Below are positions 6,690 to 16,116 of a stretch of 55,396 nt of DNA, piece after piece (position 1 is the stretch's first letter; each line of letters begins with the position of its first letter). Both the position numbers and the translations under genes were made by a program. Below the pieces are notes generated by a model. That model saw nothing but the letters and a program-made list of their open reading frames with translations. It made no database searches and was not told where the DNA came from. Location: positions 8,557 through 63,952 of the forward strand of contig NZ_QVMP01000023.1 of the NCBI RefSeq assembly GCF_010501095.1, given 5' to 3'. The stretch comes from Dysgonomonas sp. 520 (GTDB lineage: Bacteria; Bacteroidota; Bacteroidia; Bacteroidales; Dysgonomonadaceae).

Positions 6690-9600
6690 TTATTCCTGAA
6701 CATTTTTGGTTTCATCGAAAGCCTCGTATGAAGTGTTTGCCATACGTTGATAGCTTCTGTAACGCCATTGAGCATTGTCCTGAGCTGCAAGATATAGTTC
6801 TTTAGCTTCTCCCGGATTCGATTTTTGAAGAGATGTGTAACGAACTTCGCCACCCAAGAACGACTGGAATTTGCTCCAATCAGGCTCTTTACTATCCATG
6901 ATGAAAGGATTTTTACCTTCTTCTTCCAACATCGGATTGTAACGCCATAGGTGCCAGTATCCACATTCTACAGCCATCTTTTCTTCGTCCTGAGCATGTC
7001 CCATTCCACGACGCAATCCGTGGCTGATACATGGCGAGTAGGCGATAACGATAGATGGTCCTTTATACTCTTCAGCTTCTTTAAATGCTTTCAAACATTG
7101 TGCTTGGTTAGCACCCATAGCAACCTGAGCTACATAAACATAGCCGTAAGTTGTAGCAATCATACCAAGGTCTTTCTTGCGAACTTTCTTTCCGCCCGAA
7201 GCAAATTTAGCAACTGCACCAACCGGAGTTGATTTTGAAGACTGACCTCCTGTGTTTGAATAAATTTCTGTATCCAACACAAGGATGTTGATGTCTTCGC
7301 CCGATGCTATTACGTGGTCAAGACCACCGAAACCTATGTCATAAGCCCAACCGTCGCCACCGAAGATCCAGATAGAACGTTTGATCAGATATTGTTTCAG
7401 ATCGTAAATTTCCTGACAATATTCACATTTATCTTTCTCTGCTTCTAATAGAGGCAACAATTTATCTGTAATTTCTTTCGATCTTTCGGCTTCGTCTTTT
7501 TCTGCGATCCATTCTTTGTATAGTTCTTTTATTTCTGCAGAACATTTTTCACAATCCAAAGCCTGAGTCATCAATTTAGAAATCTTATCGCGAAGGCTGA
7601 TGTTTGCGATTGCAAAACCAAGACCAAACTCGGCATTGTCTTCGAACAATGAGTTTGCCCAAGCCGGACCCTTGCCTTGTTCGTTTGTTGTGTATGGAGT
7701 TGCAGGAGCAGAACCACCATAGATTGAAGAACAACCTGTTGCATTGGCAATCAACATGCGGTCGCCGAACAATTGAGTTGTAAGTTTTACGTATGGAGTT
7801 TCGCCACAGCCTGAACATGCTCCTGAGAACTCAAACAATGGAGTAGAGAACTGTGAGTTTTTCACGTTCATTTTCACATCCACAAGATGAGCTTTGCTCT
7901 TCACGTTTTTAACCATGAAATCCCAGTTGGCTTGTTCCGGATATTGTGTTCCGATTTCAACCATTTTAAGGGCTTGATTGCCTTTTTTACCCGGACAGAT
8001 GTCGGCACAGTTTCCACAACCAAGACAGTCGAGAACGTCAACCTGCATACGGTATGTCATACCTTCAAACTGTTTTCCCTGAGCTTTCAGCATAGCCATA
8101 CCTTCCGGAGCCATTGCTTGTTCGTTGGCATCCAACACGAAAGGACGTATTGTTGCGTGAGGACAAACATAAGCACACTGGTTACACTGAATACAGTTTT
8201 CCATATCCCATACAGGAACAAATGCAGCAACACCACGTTTTTCGTAAGTTGTTGTACCATTGTCCCAAGTACCGTCTTCACGACCTACAAATACAGACAC
8301 AGGAAGATCGTATCCTCTTTGTGCGTTTACAGGACGAACCACTTTTTGGATAAATTCGGGAGCATCATCTTTAACCGGTTCTCCGACTGCGATATTTGCC
8401 CATTCGGCAGGAACTTCTACTTTTTCAAGCTCGATACCACGGTCTACGGCAGCATAGTTTTTGTTAACTACGTCTTCACCTTTACGTCCGTACGATTTTA
8501 CAATGGCCTTTTTCATTTGTTCAACAGCCATTTCGTAAGGAATTACATTCGAAATTTTGAAGAACGCCGATTGAAGGATTGTGTTTGTACGGCCTCCAAG
8601 ACCTATTTCAGTAGCAATTTTAGTTGCATTGATGATATAGAAATTGATATCATTAACAGCCAAGTATTTCTTAACCGAATCCGGTAGGTAGTTGCCTACT
8701 TCTTCTTTACTCCAAACAGAGTTCAGAAGGAATGTTCCACCTTTCTTCAAGCCTTTGGTCACATCATAAAGATGCAGATAAGCAGGAACGTGGCATGCCA
8801 CAAAGTTTGGCGTGTTCACCAAATAAGTAGAACGGATTGGGTGATCGCCAAAACGAAGGTGAGAAGATGTGAAACCTCCCGATTTTTTAGAGTCGTAAGC
8901 AAAATATGCCTGACAATATTTATCAGTACTTTCACCGATGATTTTGATTGTATTTTTGTTTGCTCCAACTGTTCCGTCTGATCCTAATCCGTAGAATTTA
9001 GCTTCATAGTTGCTGTCGTCAACCGCAACTTCTTCTTTCATCGGAAGAGATTTGAACGTTACGTCGTCTACGATACCGATTGTGAAATCGTTTTTAGGCA
9101 TATTCATTGCCAGATTTTCATATACCGACATGATTTGAGCCGGAGTTGTATCTTTAGAAGAAAGACCATAGATACCGCCTACAATTGTAGGTTGCTCTGC
9201 CGCTCCGTAGAAGCAGTCTTTAACGTCAAGATAAAGAGGTTGTCCTGTTGCTCCCGGTTCTTTAGTACGGTCAAGAACAGCAATTCTCTTAGCTGTTTTA
9301 GGAACAGCCGAAAGGAATGCTTCTGCCTTGAACGGACGATACAGGTGCACTGCAACCAAACCAACTTTTTCGCCATTGGCGTTCAGGTAGTCGATTGTTT
9401 CTTTGATTGTTTCGCAAACAGAACCCATTGCAATGATTACACGGTCGGCGTCTTCTGCTCCGTAATAATCGAACAAACCATATTTGCGTCCTGTAACTTT
9501 AGCTAGTTCGGTAAGGTATTTTTCAACAATTTCGGGAACCGCGTCGTAAAATTTGTTAGCAGTTTCGCGAGATTGGAAATAAATATCGTCATTCTGAGCA

Positions 9601-10259
9601 GTACCGCGTGTAACAGGTTTTTCAGGATTCAAAGCCCTGTTGCGGAATTCTTTCAATGCTTCTTGGTTTACAAGCGGAGCCAAGTCTTCGTTTTCAAGCA
9701 TTTCAATTTTCTGAATTTCGTGAGATGTACGGAATCCGTCGAATATATGCATGAAAGGAACACGAGCCTCTAGTGTAGCCAAATGAGGCACAGCCGCCAA
9801 GTCCATTACTTCTTGTACCGAATTGGTGAAGAACATAGCGAAGCCTGTTTGACGGGCTGCCATAACGTCTTGGTGGTCACCAAAAATAGAAAGTGCCTGT
9901 GCAGCAAGTGCACGAGCTGAAACATGGAACACCGTAGGAAGAAGCTCCCCTGCGATTTTGTACATGTTAGGAATCATCAACAACAAACCTTGCGATGCTG
10001 TGTAAGTTGTTGTAAGAGCTCCTGCCTGAAGCGATCCGTGAACAGTACCTGCTGCTCCGGCCTCCGATTGCATTTCCTGAACTCTCAATACTTCGCCGAA
10101 GATGTTTTTGCGTCCGGCTGTTGCCCATTCGTCAACATATTCAGCCATTGTTGATGATGGTGTGATTGGGTAGATAGAAGCGACTTCACTGAACATATAC
10201 GAGATATGAGCCGCTGCCTGATTACCATCACATGTCAAAAATTTTTTTTCTTTTGCCAT
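6690..10259 (-). CDS. nifJ: Pyruvate:ferredoxin (flavodoxin) oxidoreductase
   Basis: This homodimer-type PFOR has 1189 residues, full length. It oxidises pyruvate and CoA to acetyl-CoA and CO2 and reduces ferredoxin or flavodoxin, the central step of anaerobic catabolism. The domain order is complete: N-terminal thiamine-pyrimidine domain, then transketolase-like and CoA domains, then a 2x[4Fe-4S] ferredoxin insert with CIQCNQCAYVCP (about 688-700) and CLGCGNCADICP (about 744-755). The C-terminal TPP domain has CSGCGE (about 812) and GDGWAYDIGFGG with a downstream SNTGG. The cysteines of the third, proximal cluster are also visible. It is monocistronic, with a promoter at 10359-10366 and a terminator at 6636-6659. 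A large open frame on the opposite strand is a shadow of its biased codons. Confidence 0.98.
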   Translation of the reverse strand: MAKEKKFLTCDGNQAAAHISYMFSEVASIYPITPSSTMAEYVDEWATAGRKNIFGEVLRVQEMQSEAGAAGTVHGSLQAGALTTTYTASQGLLLMIPNMYKIAGELLPTVFHVSARALAAQALSIFGDHQDVMAARQTGFAMFFTNSVQEVMDLAAVPHLATLEARVPFMHIFDGFRTSHEIQKIEMLENEDLAPLVNQEALKEFRNRALNPEKPVTRGTAQNDDIYFQSRETANKFYDAVPEIVEKYLTELAKVTGRKYGLFDYYGAEDADRVIIAMGSVCETIKETIDYLNANGEKVGLVAVHLYRPFKAEAFLSAVPKTAKRIAVLDRTKEPGATGQPLYLDVKDCFYGAAEQPTIVGGIYGLSSKDTTPAQIMSVYENLAMNMPKNDFTIGIVDDVTFKSLPMKEEVAVDDSNYEAKFYGLGSDGTVGANKNTIKIIGESTDKYCQAYFAYDSKKSGGFTSSHLRFGDHPIRSTYLVNTPNFVACHVPAYLHLYDVTKGLKKGGTFLLNSVWSKEEVGNYLPDSVKKYLAVNDINFYIINATKIATEIGLGGRTNTILQSAFFKISNVIPYEMAVEQMKKAIVKSYGRKGEDVVNKNYAAVDRGIELEKVEVPAEWANIAVGEPVKDDAPEFIQKVVRPVNAQRGYDLPVSVFVGREDGTWDNGTTTYEKRGVAAFVPVWDMENCIQCNQCAYVCPHATIRPFVLDANEQAMAPEGMAMLKAQGKQFEGMTYRMQVDVLDCLGCGNCADICPGKKGNQALKMVEIGTQYPEQANWDFMVKNVKSKAHLVDVKMNVKNSQFSTPLFEFSGACSGCGETPYVKLTTQLFGDRMLIANATGCSSIYGGSAPATPYTTNEQGKGPAWANSLFEDNAEFGLGFAIANISLRDKISKLMTQALDCEKCSAEIKELYKEWIAEKDEAERSKEITDKLLPLLEAEKDKCEYCQEIYDLKQYLIKRSIWIFGGDGWAYDIGFGGLDHVIASGEDINILVLDTEIYSNTGGQSSKSTPVGAVAKFASGGKKVRKKDLGMIATTYGYVYVAQVAMGANQAQCLKAFKEAEEYKGPSIVIAYSPCISHGLRRGMGHAQDEEKMAVECGYWHLWRYNPMLEEEGKNPFIMDSKEPDWSKFQSFLGGEVRYTSLQKSNPGEAKELYLAAQDNAQWRYRSYQRMANTSYEAFDETKNVQE

Positions 10260-10358
10260 ACTCTGTGTAATAGTTGATTATTTTTAGTTGTTTGGTATTT
10301 ACCTGTTTATAAAGATTCGCATTGCTTTGTTTTCTGGTGGATTGTGTTTATTAATCAA

Positions 10359-10366
10359 CAAACATA
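10359..10366 (-). promoter_or_regulatory. -7 box of the PFOR gene
   Basis: TATGTTTG on the minus strand, an exact TAnnTTTG match, giving a leader of about 95 nt. The -33 element is not clear. Confidence 0.45.
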
Positions 10367-10402
10367 GGCTTTGCTTTCTTGTCTTCATCTATTAAATTCT
10401 GT

Positions 10403-11593
10403 CTAGTATAAAAAGCCAAAGAGCCATAGGGGAATTGTGTTGCCTTCACCTATTTCCATCATTTCGGCTGTTGTGTATACATCTGTCTTTTTATTACTTT
10501 TTGCTTTCGATTCATCTATTCTAAAGATGTATTTATCTGTTTGGTTTTCAACTGCGAATACACCGGCTTTCGAGCCTTTTTTTAGCTTAGAATCATTGTG
10601 GTGCAGTTGATTGTAAAAGAATGTCTCTCTCAGAATCTGGTCGTCTTGTTGCCCCGGTTTAAAAGCATATATCAGGTTGGTATTGTGCATATATACCAAA
10701 TCGGGTTTCTTGGGAAATTCTTCCCCCTCCCTGTACAGGAGGTTTATCAGACGGGCATTTTTCAGATAGTCCAGATAATTGGTCACTGTTGCCCTCGATA
10801 TTTCACATTCGATGCTCAGTTGGCTGATATTTGGTTTGCCCGGAGTGCTTAATGACAGCAAGTACAACAACTTACGAATCTTTGATAGGTAAGATTGTTC
10901 TATTTGCCTGATAGATAAAACATCAACCTCCAACATCATGTTGATGGTTTTAAGCAAATTTTCGGAAAAATTCCGTTTCTCCAGAAAAAATGGATAATAT
11001 CCGTGATGAATATAATCTCTGAAATATGCCAAAGGTTTGATTCTTGCGCAAATATCAGTCGCTATTTCTCTGTGGCTGGCCAGTATTTCCGTTAAGGTGT
11101 ATGACCTTAATTCACTGCCCGTGATTATGTTAAGGAACTCCCGAAATGAAAATCCCCTGAGGTTGTAAAAATTGATGATAGTGGATATCTCAGGATTCTC
11201 GCCCAAACGCATCACAGTGGATACGGTGAAAACGATCTTCAGATCCGGAAATTTTTCGTAACATTTTCTCAATTCCGGTGCCCAATTTGGGTATTTAAAT
11301 ACCTGATCTATAAGGAGTGTCTTTCCTCCTTTGAAATAGAACTCTTCTGCAAAATCGTAAATAGAGCGGCATGTAAAAGAAAAATTGTTCATGTTGATGT
11401 ATAAACAATCTCTTTTGCTCAAATCGTAGAATCTGCGGGCATATTGCAACAGAAATGTTGTTTTTCCTACACCACGTGTTCCCTTTATGGCAATCAGGCG
11501 ATGATCCCAATTGATTTCGTTCATCAATTGCCTTTCAACAGGGTTTCCCAGATGTTCTACTAAATACCTATGTGTCCGAAAAAAAGCTTCCAC
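10403..11593 (-). CDS. AAA family ATPase with DUF4143 C-terminus
   Basis: This predicted ATP-binding protein has an N-terminal AAA_14 ATPase domain, with Walker A GTRGVGKTTFL near residues 38-48 and Walker B-like TLLIDQ near 93. A winged-helix/DUF4143 region (about 250-396) follows, with helix-turn-helix-like ISQLSIECEISRATV. Such proteins are common in Bacteroidota and their cellular role is unclear. I choose the GTG at 11593. Family-like sequence begins there (EAFFRTHRYLVEH), and a TATCTTCG -7-like box covers the start of the longer ATG frame at 11629. The ATG start adds 12 residues and is the alternative. Confidence 0.85.
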   Translation of the reverse strand: MEAFFRTHRYLVEHLGNPVERQLMNEINWDHRLIAIKGTRGVGKTTFLLQYARRFYDLSKRDCLYINMNNFSFTCRSIYDFAEEFYFKGGKTLLIDQVFKYPNWAPELRKCYEKFPDLKIVFTVSTVMRLGENPEISTIINFYNLRGFSFREFLNIITGSELRSYTLTEILASHREIATDICARIKPLAYFRDYIHHGYYPFFLEKRNFSENLLKTINMMLEVDVLSIRQIEQSYLSKIRKLLYLLSLSTPGKPNISQLSIECEISRATVTNYLDYLKNARLINLLYREGEEFPKKPDLVYMHNTNLIYAFKPGQQDDQILRETFFYNQLHHNDSKLKKGSKAGVFAVENQTDKYIFRIDESKAKSNKKTDVYTTAEMMEIGEGNTIPLWLFGFLY

Positions 11594-11888
11594 TAATCTT
11601 AGAAATATTAAGGCAACGAAGATACACATTTTTTTCTCTCATTGCAAAGTCAAGATTACAATTTTAATCATTTTTTTTCAGAAAAATGACCGAAACTATC
11701 AAATTATCTGTAAAAAACGGTATTTTTTATACATCTATTTTATTTCCACTGCGATAGCTTTACGGGATGGAGGAAAAAGTGGTTTTGAGGAAATTTATTT
11801 ACCAGTTTGTTTATCTTTCCTTCGTGTTTATTGTAGAGCGATTTTTTCTTTTATCAATAAAGCGATTTTCATTATAGTTACCTAATTT
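11594..11888. other. Intergenic region, no gene seen
   Basis: About 295 bp of AT-rich DNA between the leftward ATPase gene and the end of the leftward SDR gene. A plus-strand open frame crosses it but has no family-like content. I see no clear terminator; the SDR transcript may end in the T-rich runs near 11660. Confidence 0.4.
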
Positions 11889-12659
11889 TTAATCAAAGTA
11901 AATCATTTTTTTAGTCATACCCCCATCTATCGTGAAATTTTGTGCGTTGATGAAATCATTGTCGGGGTGACATAAGAATATGCACATCCGGGCAATGTCT
12001 TCGGGTATGCCCACTCTGCCCGAGGGGTGTTGCGAATGGTCTGTCTTTTTCAGTTCGCCGTAGTGTCCAGTGTCTATCCATCCCGGACTGATGCAGTTGA
12101 CAGTTATGTGGTATCTACTCAACGACATGGACAAAGAATGTGTAAGGGAAGCCACGCCCCCTTTCGAAGCGGAATATGCTTCTGTATCAGGTTCGCTCAT
12201 CAAATAGCGGGTAGAAGCCATGTTTATGATTCTTCCGTATCTGTTTTTCTGATTTTGTTTTTCCCTGTGTTCTGCAAGAAGTTTGGATGTGATAAAAACC
12301 GAACGGAGATTGATATTCAATATTTGCTCAAATTCTTCAATGCTAGTCTCCAGAATTGACGAAAAAGTGCTCACCCCCACGTTGTTGATAAGTATGTCAA
12401 TGTCGCCATATTTCAGGATGGTGTCGGTCATTGCTTTGGTCAGGTCTTCTTTCGATGAGGCGTCCACTTTCAGAAAGGAGCAGGAATAATCTTTAAGCTC
12501 AAAACACAATGCTTGAGATGCTTGTTCGTCTATATCGCAAAAAATTACGTTGGCTTTTTCTTTGCAGAAAGATTCTACAATGGCTTTGCCTATGCCATTT
12601 GCTCCACCTGTGACGAAGACGGTTTTTCCGTTTAAAGGTGTGCTGTAATCATTTTTCAT
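11889..12659 (-). CDS. SDR family NAD(P)-dependent oxidoreductase
   Basis: This is a classical short-chain dehydrogenase/reductase of 256 residues. The cofactor motif TGGANGIG lies at 17-24, and the acidic residue in CDID (41-44) suggests a preference for NAD. The structural motif INNVG is at 91-95. The catalytic S149, Y162 and K166 are in the canonical spacing, and ISPGWIDTG is the usual substrate-loop start. The substrate cannot be deduced. The gene starts 2 bp after the end of the solute-binding protein gene, so the two are cotranscribed, although no functional link is obvious. Confidence 0.92.
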   Translation of the reverse strand: MKNDYSTPLNGKTVFVTGGANGIGKAIVESFCKEKANVIFCDIDEQASQALCFELKDYSCSFLKVDASSKEDLTKAMTDTILKYGDIDILINNVGVSTFSSILETSIEEFEQILNINLRSVFITSKLLAEHREKQNQKNRYGRIINMASTRYLMSEPDTEAYSASKGGVASLTHSLSMSLSRYHITVNCISPGWIDTGHYGELKKTDHSQHPSGRVGIPEDIARMCIFLCHPDNDFINAQNFTIDGGMTKKMIYFD

Positions 12660-12661
12660 TG

Positions 12662-13489
12662 TTACTTGTAATATCTGTTGTAGATGATTTGATAATCTTT
12701 TGTTTGTTTAAACTTGTCGATCCATGTGTTTAGCGAGTCTAGTAGTATTGGCGACCACTGATTGACTGCCCACGATTCGAGGTGGGTGAATCCGATGCTT
12801 GTTTCTATATCAAGTTCGGGCATTTTACGGGCAAGGGCTTCCGCTGTTTTAAAGTCGCTGATCGTGTAGCCTATTTCTCCGGTAGAAACCATCATCGCCA
12901 GTTGTTCGGTGTCGTACAAATCGTTTTCCTTAATATAAACCGTATCGCCTATCTCGTGCGACAGGTTTGCCAACCGTAATTTGCTGGGAGCATCTTTTGC
13001 TATATGCAAGGTTTTGCCTGCCAGTTGCAAGTGGCTGCGGATGGGCGAAATGCTATCGTTGTATTCGGCCTTTCGCTGAACAAGAATAAGTTTGTTGAGT
13101 ATGATAGGTGTCGTAAACAGATATCTCCCTTTCATGTCTGCCGTAGCCTGTATGTTGCGGGCAATGAGGTCGTATTTACCGAATTTTAGTTCTTCAAAAC
13201 TTTTCTCAAGGCTATTTTCTACCGATATTTCAAATTTCAGGTTGGTATATTTCTGCAAGGCTTTTAACAAGTCGTGATTAAATCCTGCAATCGTGTCGCC
13301 CGATACGAAGTAGCCGGTTTGATCCAGATTTGTTACGATGCGCAATATTCCCGATTCTGCTATTTGCGCATAGTCTTTTTTCTCAAATGTAGCTTTATCT
13401 TGTTTGTTTTTTAAGTAGATAATCGCAACAAATGCTATCAGGATAATGAACACCCCTGAAGAAATATAGGCTAATTTTTTCGATTTCAT
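12662..13489 (-). CDS. Membrane-anchored family 3 solute-binding (MltF N-domain-like) protein
   Basis: This 275-residue protein has one N-terminal membrane segment (about 8-26) followed by an SBP_bac_3 periplasmic binding fold (about 45-270). GILRIVTN opens the fold, AGFNHDLLKALQKY follows, and FGKYDLIARNI is the first hinge strand. The arrangement resembles the N-terminal half of MltF-type proteins without the lytic transglycosylase domain. It may sense a small amino-acid-like ligand, or be the receptor of a transporter encoded elsewhere; no permease or ATPase gene is adjacent. It is the upstream gene of a pair with the SDR. Confidence 0.82.
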   Translation of the reverse strand: MKSKKLAYISSGVFIILIAFVAIIYLKNKQDKATFEKKDYAQIAESGILRIVTNLDQTGYFVSGDTIAGFNHDLLKALQKYTNLKFEISVENSLEKSFEELKFGKYDLIARNIQATADMKGRYLFTTPIILNKLILVQRKAEYNDSISPIRSHLQLAGKTLHIAKDAPSKLRLANLSHEIGDTVYIKENDLYDTEQLAMMVSTGEIGYTISDFKTAEALARKMPELDIETSIGFTHLESWAVNQWSPILLDSLNTWIDKFKQTKDYQIIYNRYYK

Positions 13490-13600
13490 GAGTAAGGAGA
13501 AATTGAATGATACTTTTCAAGATGCAAGATAAGTAAAAAAATTCCGTATTTTAGAAATCAATAAAAATTAATGATGTAAATCGGCGGTCGAAATTGTTGG

Positions 13601-13631
13601 ATTACATTAGTCGTTTTGCGGGTGGAGTAGA
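13601..13631 (-). repeat. Dispersed intergenic repeat, copy 3 (inverted)
   Basis: This is the reverse complement of the core TCTACTCCACCCGCAAAAC plus GACTAATGTAAT found at 3923-3972. It lies between genes. Confidence 0.75.
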
Positions 13632-13632
13632 A

Positions 13633-13673
13633 CCCCATCCCTACAAACAGATGGGGCAGACTCAACTCTGCCC
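13633..13673. promoter_or_regulatory. Two overlapping hairpins
   Basis: CCCCAT (13633-13638) pairs with ATGGGG (13651-13656), and GGGCAGA (13654-13660) pairs with TCTGCCC (13667-13673). The two stems share 13654-13656, so they exclude each other. They may be part of the dispersed element, or the terminator of the DUF4026 gene. Confidence 0.45.
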
Positions 13674-13770
13674 GAAAGTCCGATATTTTCAAAGGCAAAA
13701 AAGAATTGCCATATCAAGACTCTACAAGTCTATTCATGACAATCCTTTTTTCATTTTATATACTTTACGC

Positions 13771-15111
13771 TTAAGAAAAGCCTAACTGATATATAGTATC
13801 TGTGGTGTATGTTGCATCCGGTGCATATATCAACCAATCGGTCAACAATTCTACCGGATAAGTTTTCACATCGCCTTCATTCAAATTTGATATCCAATAT
13901 GGCTGATTCAATAATTTCCCCTTAATCATTTCGTTATCAATAGATACCACTTCATACCAGAGGTGCTCTTTTTCGGTGCCGGACTGATCGTCATCGACAG
14001 TTAACCCCAATTTTACCAAAAAACTCCAGCTTTCCTCTTCCTCTTTTTTTGCAAATATTTTTTTCAGGAAAGATTGTTTTTCTTTCTTTCCCTCCTTCCT
14101 AAATACAGTTTCAAAATAAGCGAAACGTTCTCTTGCCAAGGCACTCATTCTTTCGGTTTCTTCTGTTGAAATGTAAAATATCGGATTATCGGCTAGGGTC
14201 GATGCAAAAATTTCGGGCGAAACCATATTGTTATCTTCCACAGCAAACAATACGCCTGTGGGTTCGGCATGCACATTGCCCTCACCGTCTCTGTCAGCCA
14301 TCCCTCCAAGTATATCTTTCGGAAAATCGTTCAACGCTTCTTCCCATCTCAACCACGAAAGAACAATTCCCATGCCGTCATATCCTATCGTAAATTTTTC
14401 CTTTTCTTTTGTAGGGCTACTGATAAATTTTTTAACTACCATATTCAGCAAGTCGTTCATTTGCTGAGCTCCCGAACCAATATTCAACATTTCCAATTCG
14501 ACAGAACCACAACGATGTAGCCCGTGTGTATGAAACCAATATTTTTTGTCTTCGCCCTCGCCGTCGTATATGACATGAGAAGAATACAAATAATCGGGAG
14601 AAGGTGGTGTTGGCGATTTGGCGGTCATTTTACCCCACTGAGCCGACAACAACCGATACGACATAAAATCGATAATAAGGCTGGCATCGGGAACAATGGC
14701 CAACATAATTTTCAATTGAAGATGAAATGAAGTCAAGGCATCGTCTCCAAAAAACATTGAGGTTTCCAGAAAATACTCTTGCTTTGTTGCCATATCCATA
14801 TCTTCTTCTGCCACTTGGTTTGCAAAACCATAATTGCGCAAATCAAGATTATCTGCCTTATTGACGAACAGTTCCACATTATATTCTTCATCCTGATAAT
14901 TGACAGTCAGGTTGAAAGCCTGTTCGGCAAAGTCGTCAACTTCCGGCATAGGGCCGAAAGATATAACTTCAAAATCCTTATTTTTTCTTAACGAATTCTC
15001 GATTTGTTCGGTTGTATATTTAAAGGCCTGATCAAATGCCAATATACCCATCGCCGAAGGTAAACCAGTTTCACCATCGGCCAGAAGATCGTATTTTTCT
15101 CCGTTTGTCAT
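13771..15111 (-). CDS. DUF4026/DUF2314 domain protein
   Basis: This 446-residue soluble protein has an N-terminal DUF4026-like region (about 1-330). The C-terminal DUF2314-like part (about 375-446) contains EHLWYEVVSIDNEMIKGKLL and a final LLTDWLIYAP. The function is unknown; related proteins in other bacteria are often immunity-like or regulatory. The start at 15111 (MTNGEKYDLL) is chosen because the open frame upstream is AT-rich and unlike the family. The cassette with the AraC gene begins just upstream, so this gene marks the left edge of that cassette's insertion site. Confidence 0.8.
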   Translation of the reverse strand: MTNGEKYDLLADGETGLPSAMGILAFDQAFKYTTEQIENSLRKNKDFEVISFGPMPEVDDFAEQAFNLTVNYQDEEYNVELFVNKADNLDLRNYGFANQVAEEDMDMATKQEYFLETSMFFGDDALTSFHLQLKIMLAIVPDASLIIDFMSYRLLSAQWGKMTAKSPTPPSPDYLYSSHVIYDGEGEDKKYWFHTHGLHRCGSVELEMLNIGSGAQQMNDLLNMVVKKFISSPTKEKEKFTIGYDGMGIVLSWLRWEEALNDFPKDILGGMADRDGEGNVHAEPTGVLFAVEDNNMVSPEIFASTLADNPIFYISTEETERMSALARERFAYFETVFRKEGKKEKQSFLKKIFAKKEEEESWSFLVKLGLTVDDDQSGTEKEHLWYEVVSIDNEMIKGKLLNQPYWISNLNEGDVKTYPVELLTDWLIYAPDATYTTDTIYQLGFS

Positions 15112-15213
15112 CTTTGTTCTATTTAGCAAGTAGTTATTATAATTAGTGAAGGCCTGCGACCTTAAGTTGTAGCTGTAAAGATAAATCACTTTTTTATAAT
15201 TGCAATTCACTAA

Positions 15214-16116
15214 CTAAAGATGTTCCATTTTTAATAAGATTAAAGCATTCTGAAATAAAAAATTGCGTATATTTGCAACTTCAAGACATGTAAATACCTC
15301 CCCTCTGTCACTGAGTAAGTGACGGAGGGGTCTTTTTTTTCTTCTGATTTCGGAAGGCGAATTTCCCAGATTTTTGTGACAAAATTCGTTGAAGTGAGAA
15401 AGCGTACTGAACATGTTTTCTGTCGATATTTGCTTCAAACTTTTGTTCGTGTAATAGATGTCGTGATACACCAAATTCGCCCGACGCTTTCTGAGCCATG
15501 AATAAGCCGATACACCGAAAGATCGCCTGAACCGCCTGTTAAATCCCGAATAGCTATAATTCATAATCTCAGCTAGTTGACGGATATTTTTAGTATCTTG
15601 AGATAATATCTTCACCTGCTCTGAGAAATGTAAATCGTTTGTGATATAGCTGCTGAAGAAGGCGTTGAGTTCTTTCTGTGTGTAAAAAACCTTCAATATG
15701 TATATCAATTCTTTTATTTTTATTCTAGCTAATGGATTGTAGTCCAGGATAATATCCTTGTAGGTCTGTAATGATTCAATGTATGCAGAGACAATCTCAT
15801 TGAAAGGCAGATAAAGGTTCTGATTGTTATCATTTTCCTCCGTTCTGTCTGATTGGAAATGAGTCAACTGATTGATTTCCTCGCTTATGTCAATGGATAT
15901 CAGAGCCGATTCCTCCACTGCCTTTACCTCTGTTTCGTAGCCGGTGGGAATCAGGAATATCTTTCCTGCCGAAATCCTTTCATCTTTGTGCGACAACGAG
16001 GATATATTCAATCGACCTTTACCTATGAGAATAATGCTGCAATTTCTCCTGTTTGTTTTCCATTCCTGACCTTTTTGAAGATCAACGAACAGAATTCCTT
16101 TTTCTTCATATTCCAT
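15214..16116 (-). CDS. AraC family regulator, cassette A copy
   Basis: This is a 300-residue AraC-type regulator with an N-terminal ligand domain (about 1-110) and a C-terminal double helix-turn-helix (about 165-260), with signatures NIRQLAEIMNYSYSGFNRRFRR and SLKQISTENMFSTLSHFNEF. It is divergent from the secreted protein gene at 16432. The other copy (34168-34977) is almost identical, with codons 1 to about 115 perfectly so. In this copy a T tract has 8 Ts instead of 9, which shifts the frame and adds a 30-residue tail running through the terminator hairpin. The tail is probably not functional; a domain end near 15340 is likely the natural end. It probably controls the adjacent secreted gene. 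Confidence 0.9.
   Translation of the reverse strand: MEYEEKGILFVDLQKGQEWKTNRRNCSIILIGKGRLNISSLSHKDERISAGKIFLIPTGYETEVKAVEESALISIDISEEINQLTHFQSDRTEENDNNQNLYLPFNEIVSAYIESLQTYKDIILDYNPLARIKIKELIYILKVFYTQKELNAFFSSYITNDLHFSEQVKILSQDTKNIRQLAEIMNYSYSGFNRRFRRSFGVSAYSWLRKRRANLVYHDIYYTNKSLKQISTENMFSTLSHFNEFCHKNLGNSPSEIRRKKRPLRHLLSDRGEVFTCLEVANIRNFLFQNALILLKMEHL
15268..15275 (+). promoter_or_regulatory. -7 box of the candidate small RNA, cassette A
   Basis: TATATTTG, a consensus match, at the very edge of the duplicated block. No plus-strand gene follows; a terminator hairpin begins about 25 nt later. No -33 element is obvious in either copy. Confidence 0.4.
15282..15340 (+). ncRNA. Candidate ~57-nt RNA, cassette A
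   Basis: A promoter box (15268-15275) is followed by a strong intrinsic terminator and no gene in between. The RNA would consist mostly of the hairpin 15300-15330 and would be antisense to the 3' part of the araC frame. Its hairpin is perfectly complementary over 25 nt to 16353-16377 in the presumed leader of the secreted gene. This is prediction only. Confidence 0.35.
15300..15338 (+). terminator. Terminator hairpin, cassette A
   Basis: 13-bp stem 15300-15312/15318-15330 (one G.T wobble), loop GAGTA, then TC and eight Ts. Its 25-bp core (15304-15328) is the left arm of the inverted repeat around araC. Confidence 0.8.

Noticed and set aside
7887-8687. A 266-codon plus-strand open frame
   Set aside because: It lies antisense inside the PFOR gene, has no protein-like composition (very rich in Phe, Cys, Ser and Thr) and no promoter. 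It is a by-product of biased codons on the opposite strand.
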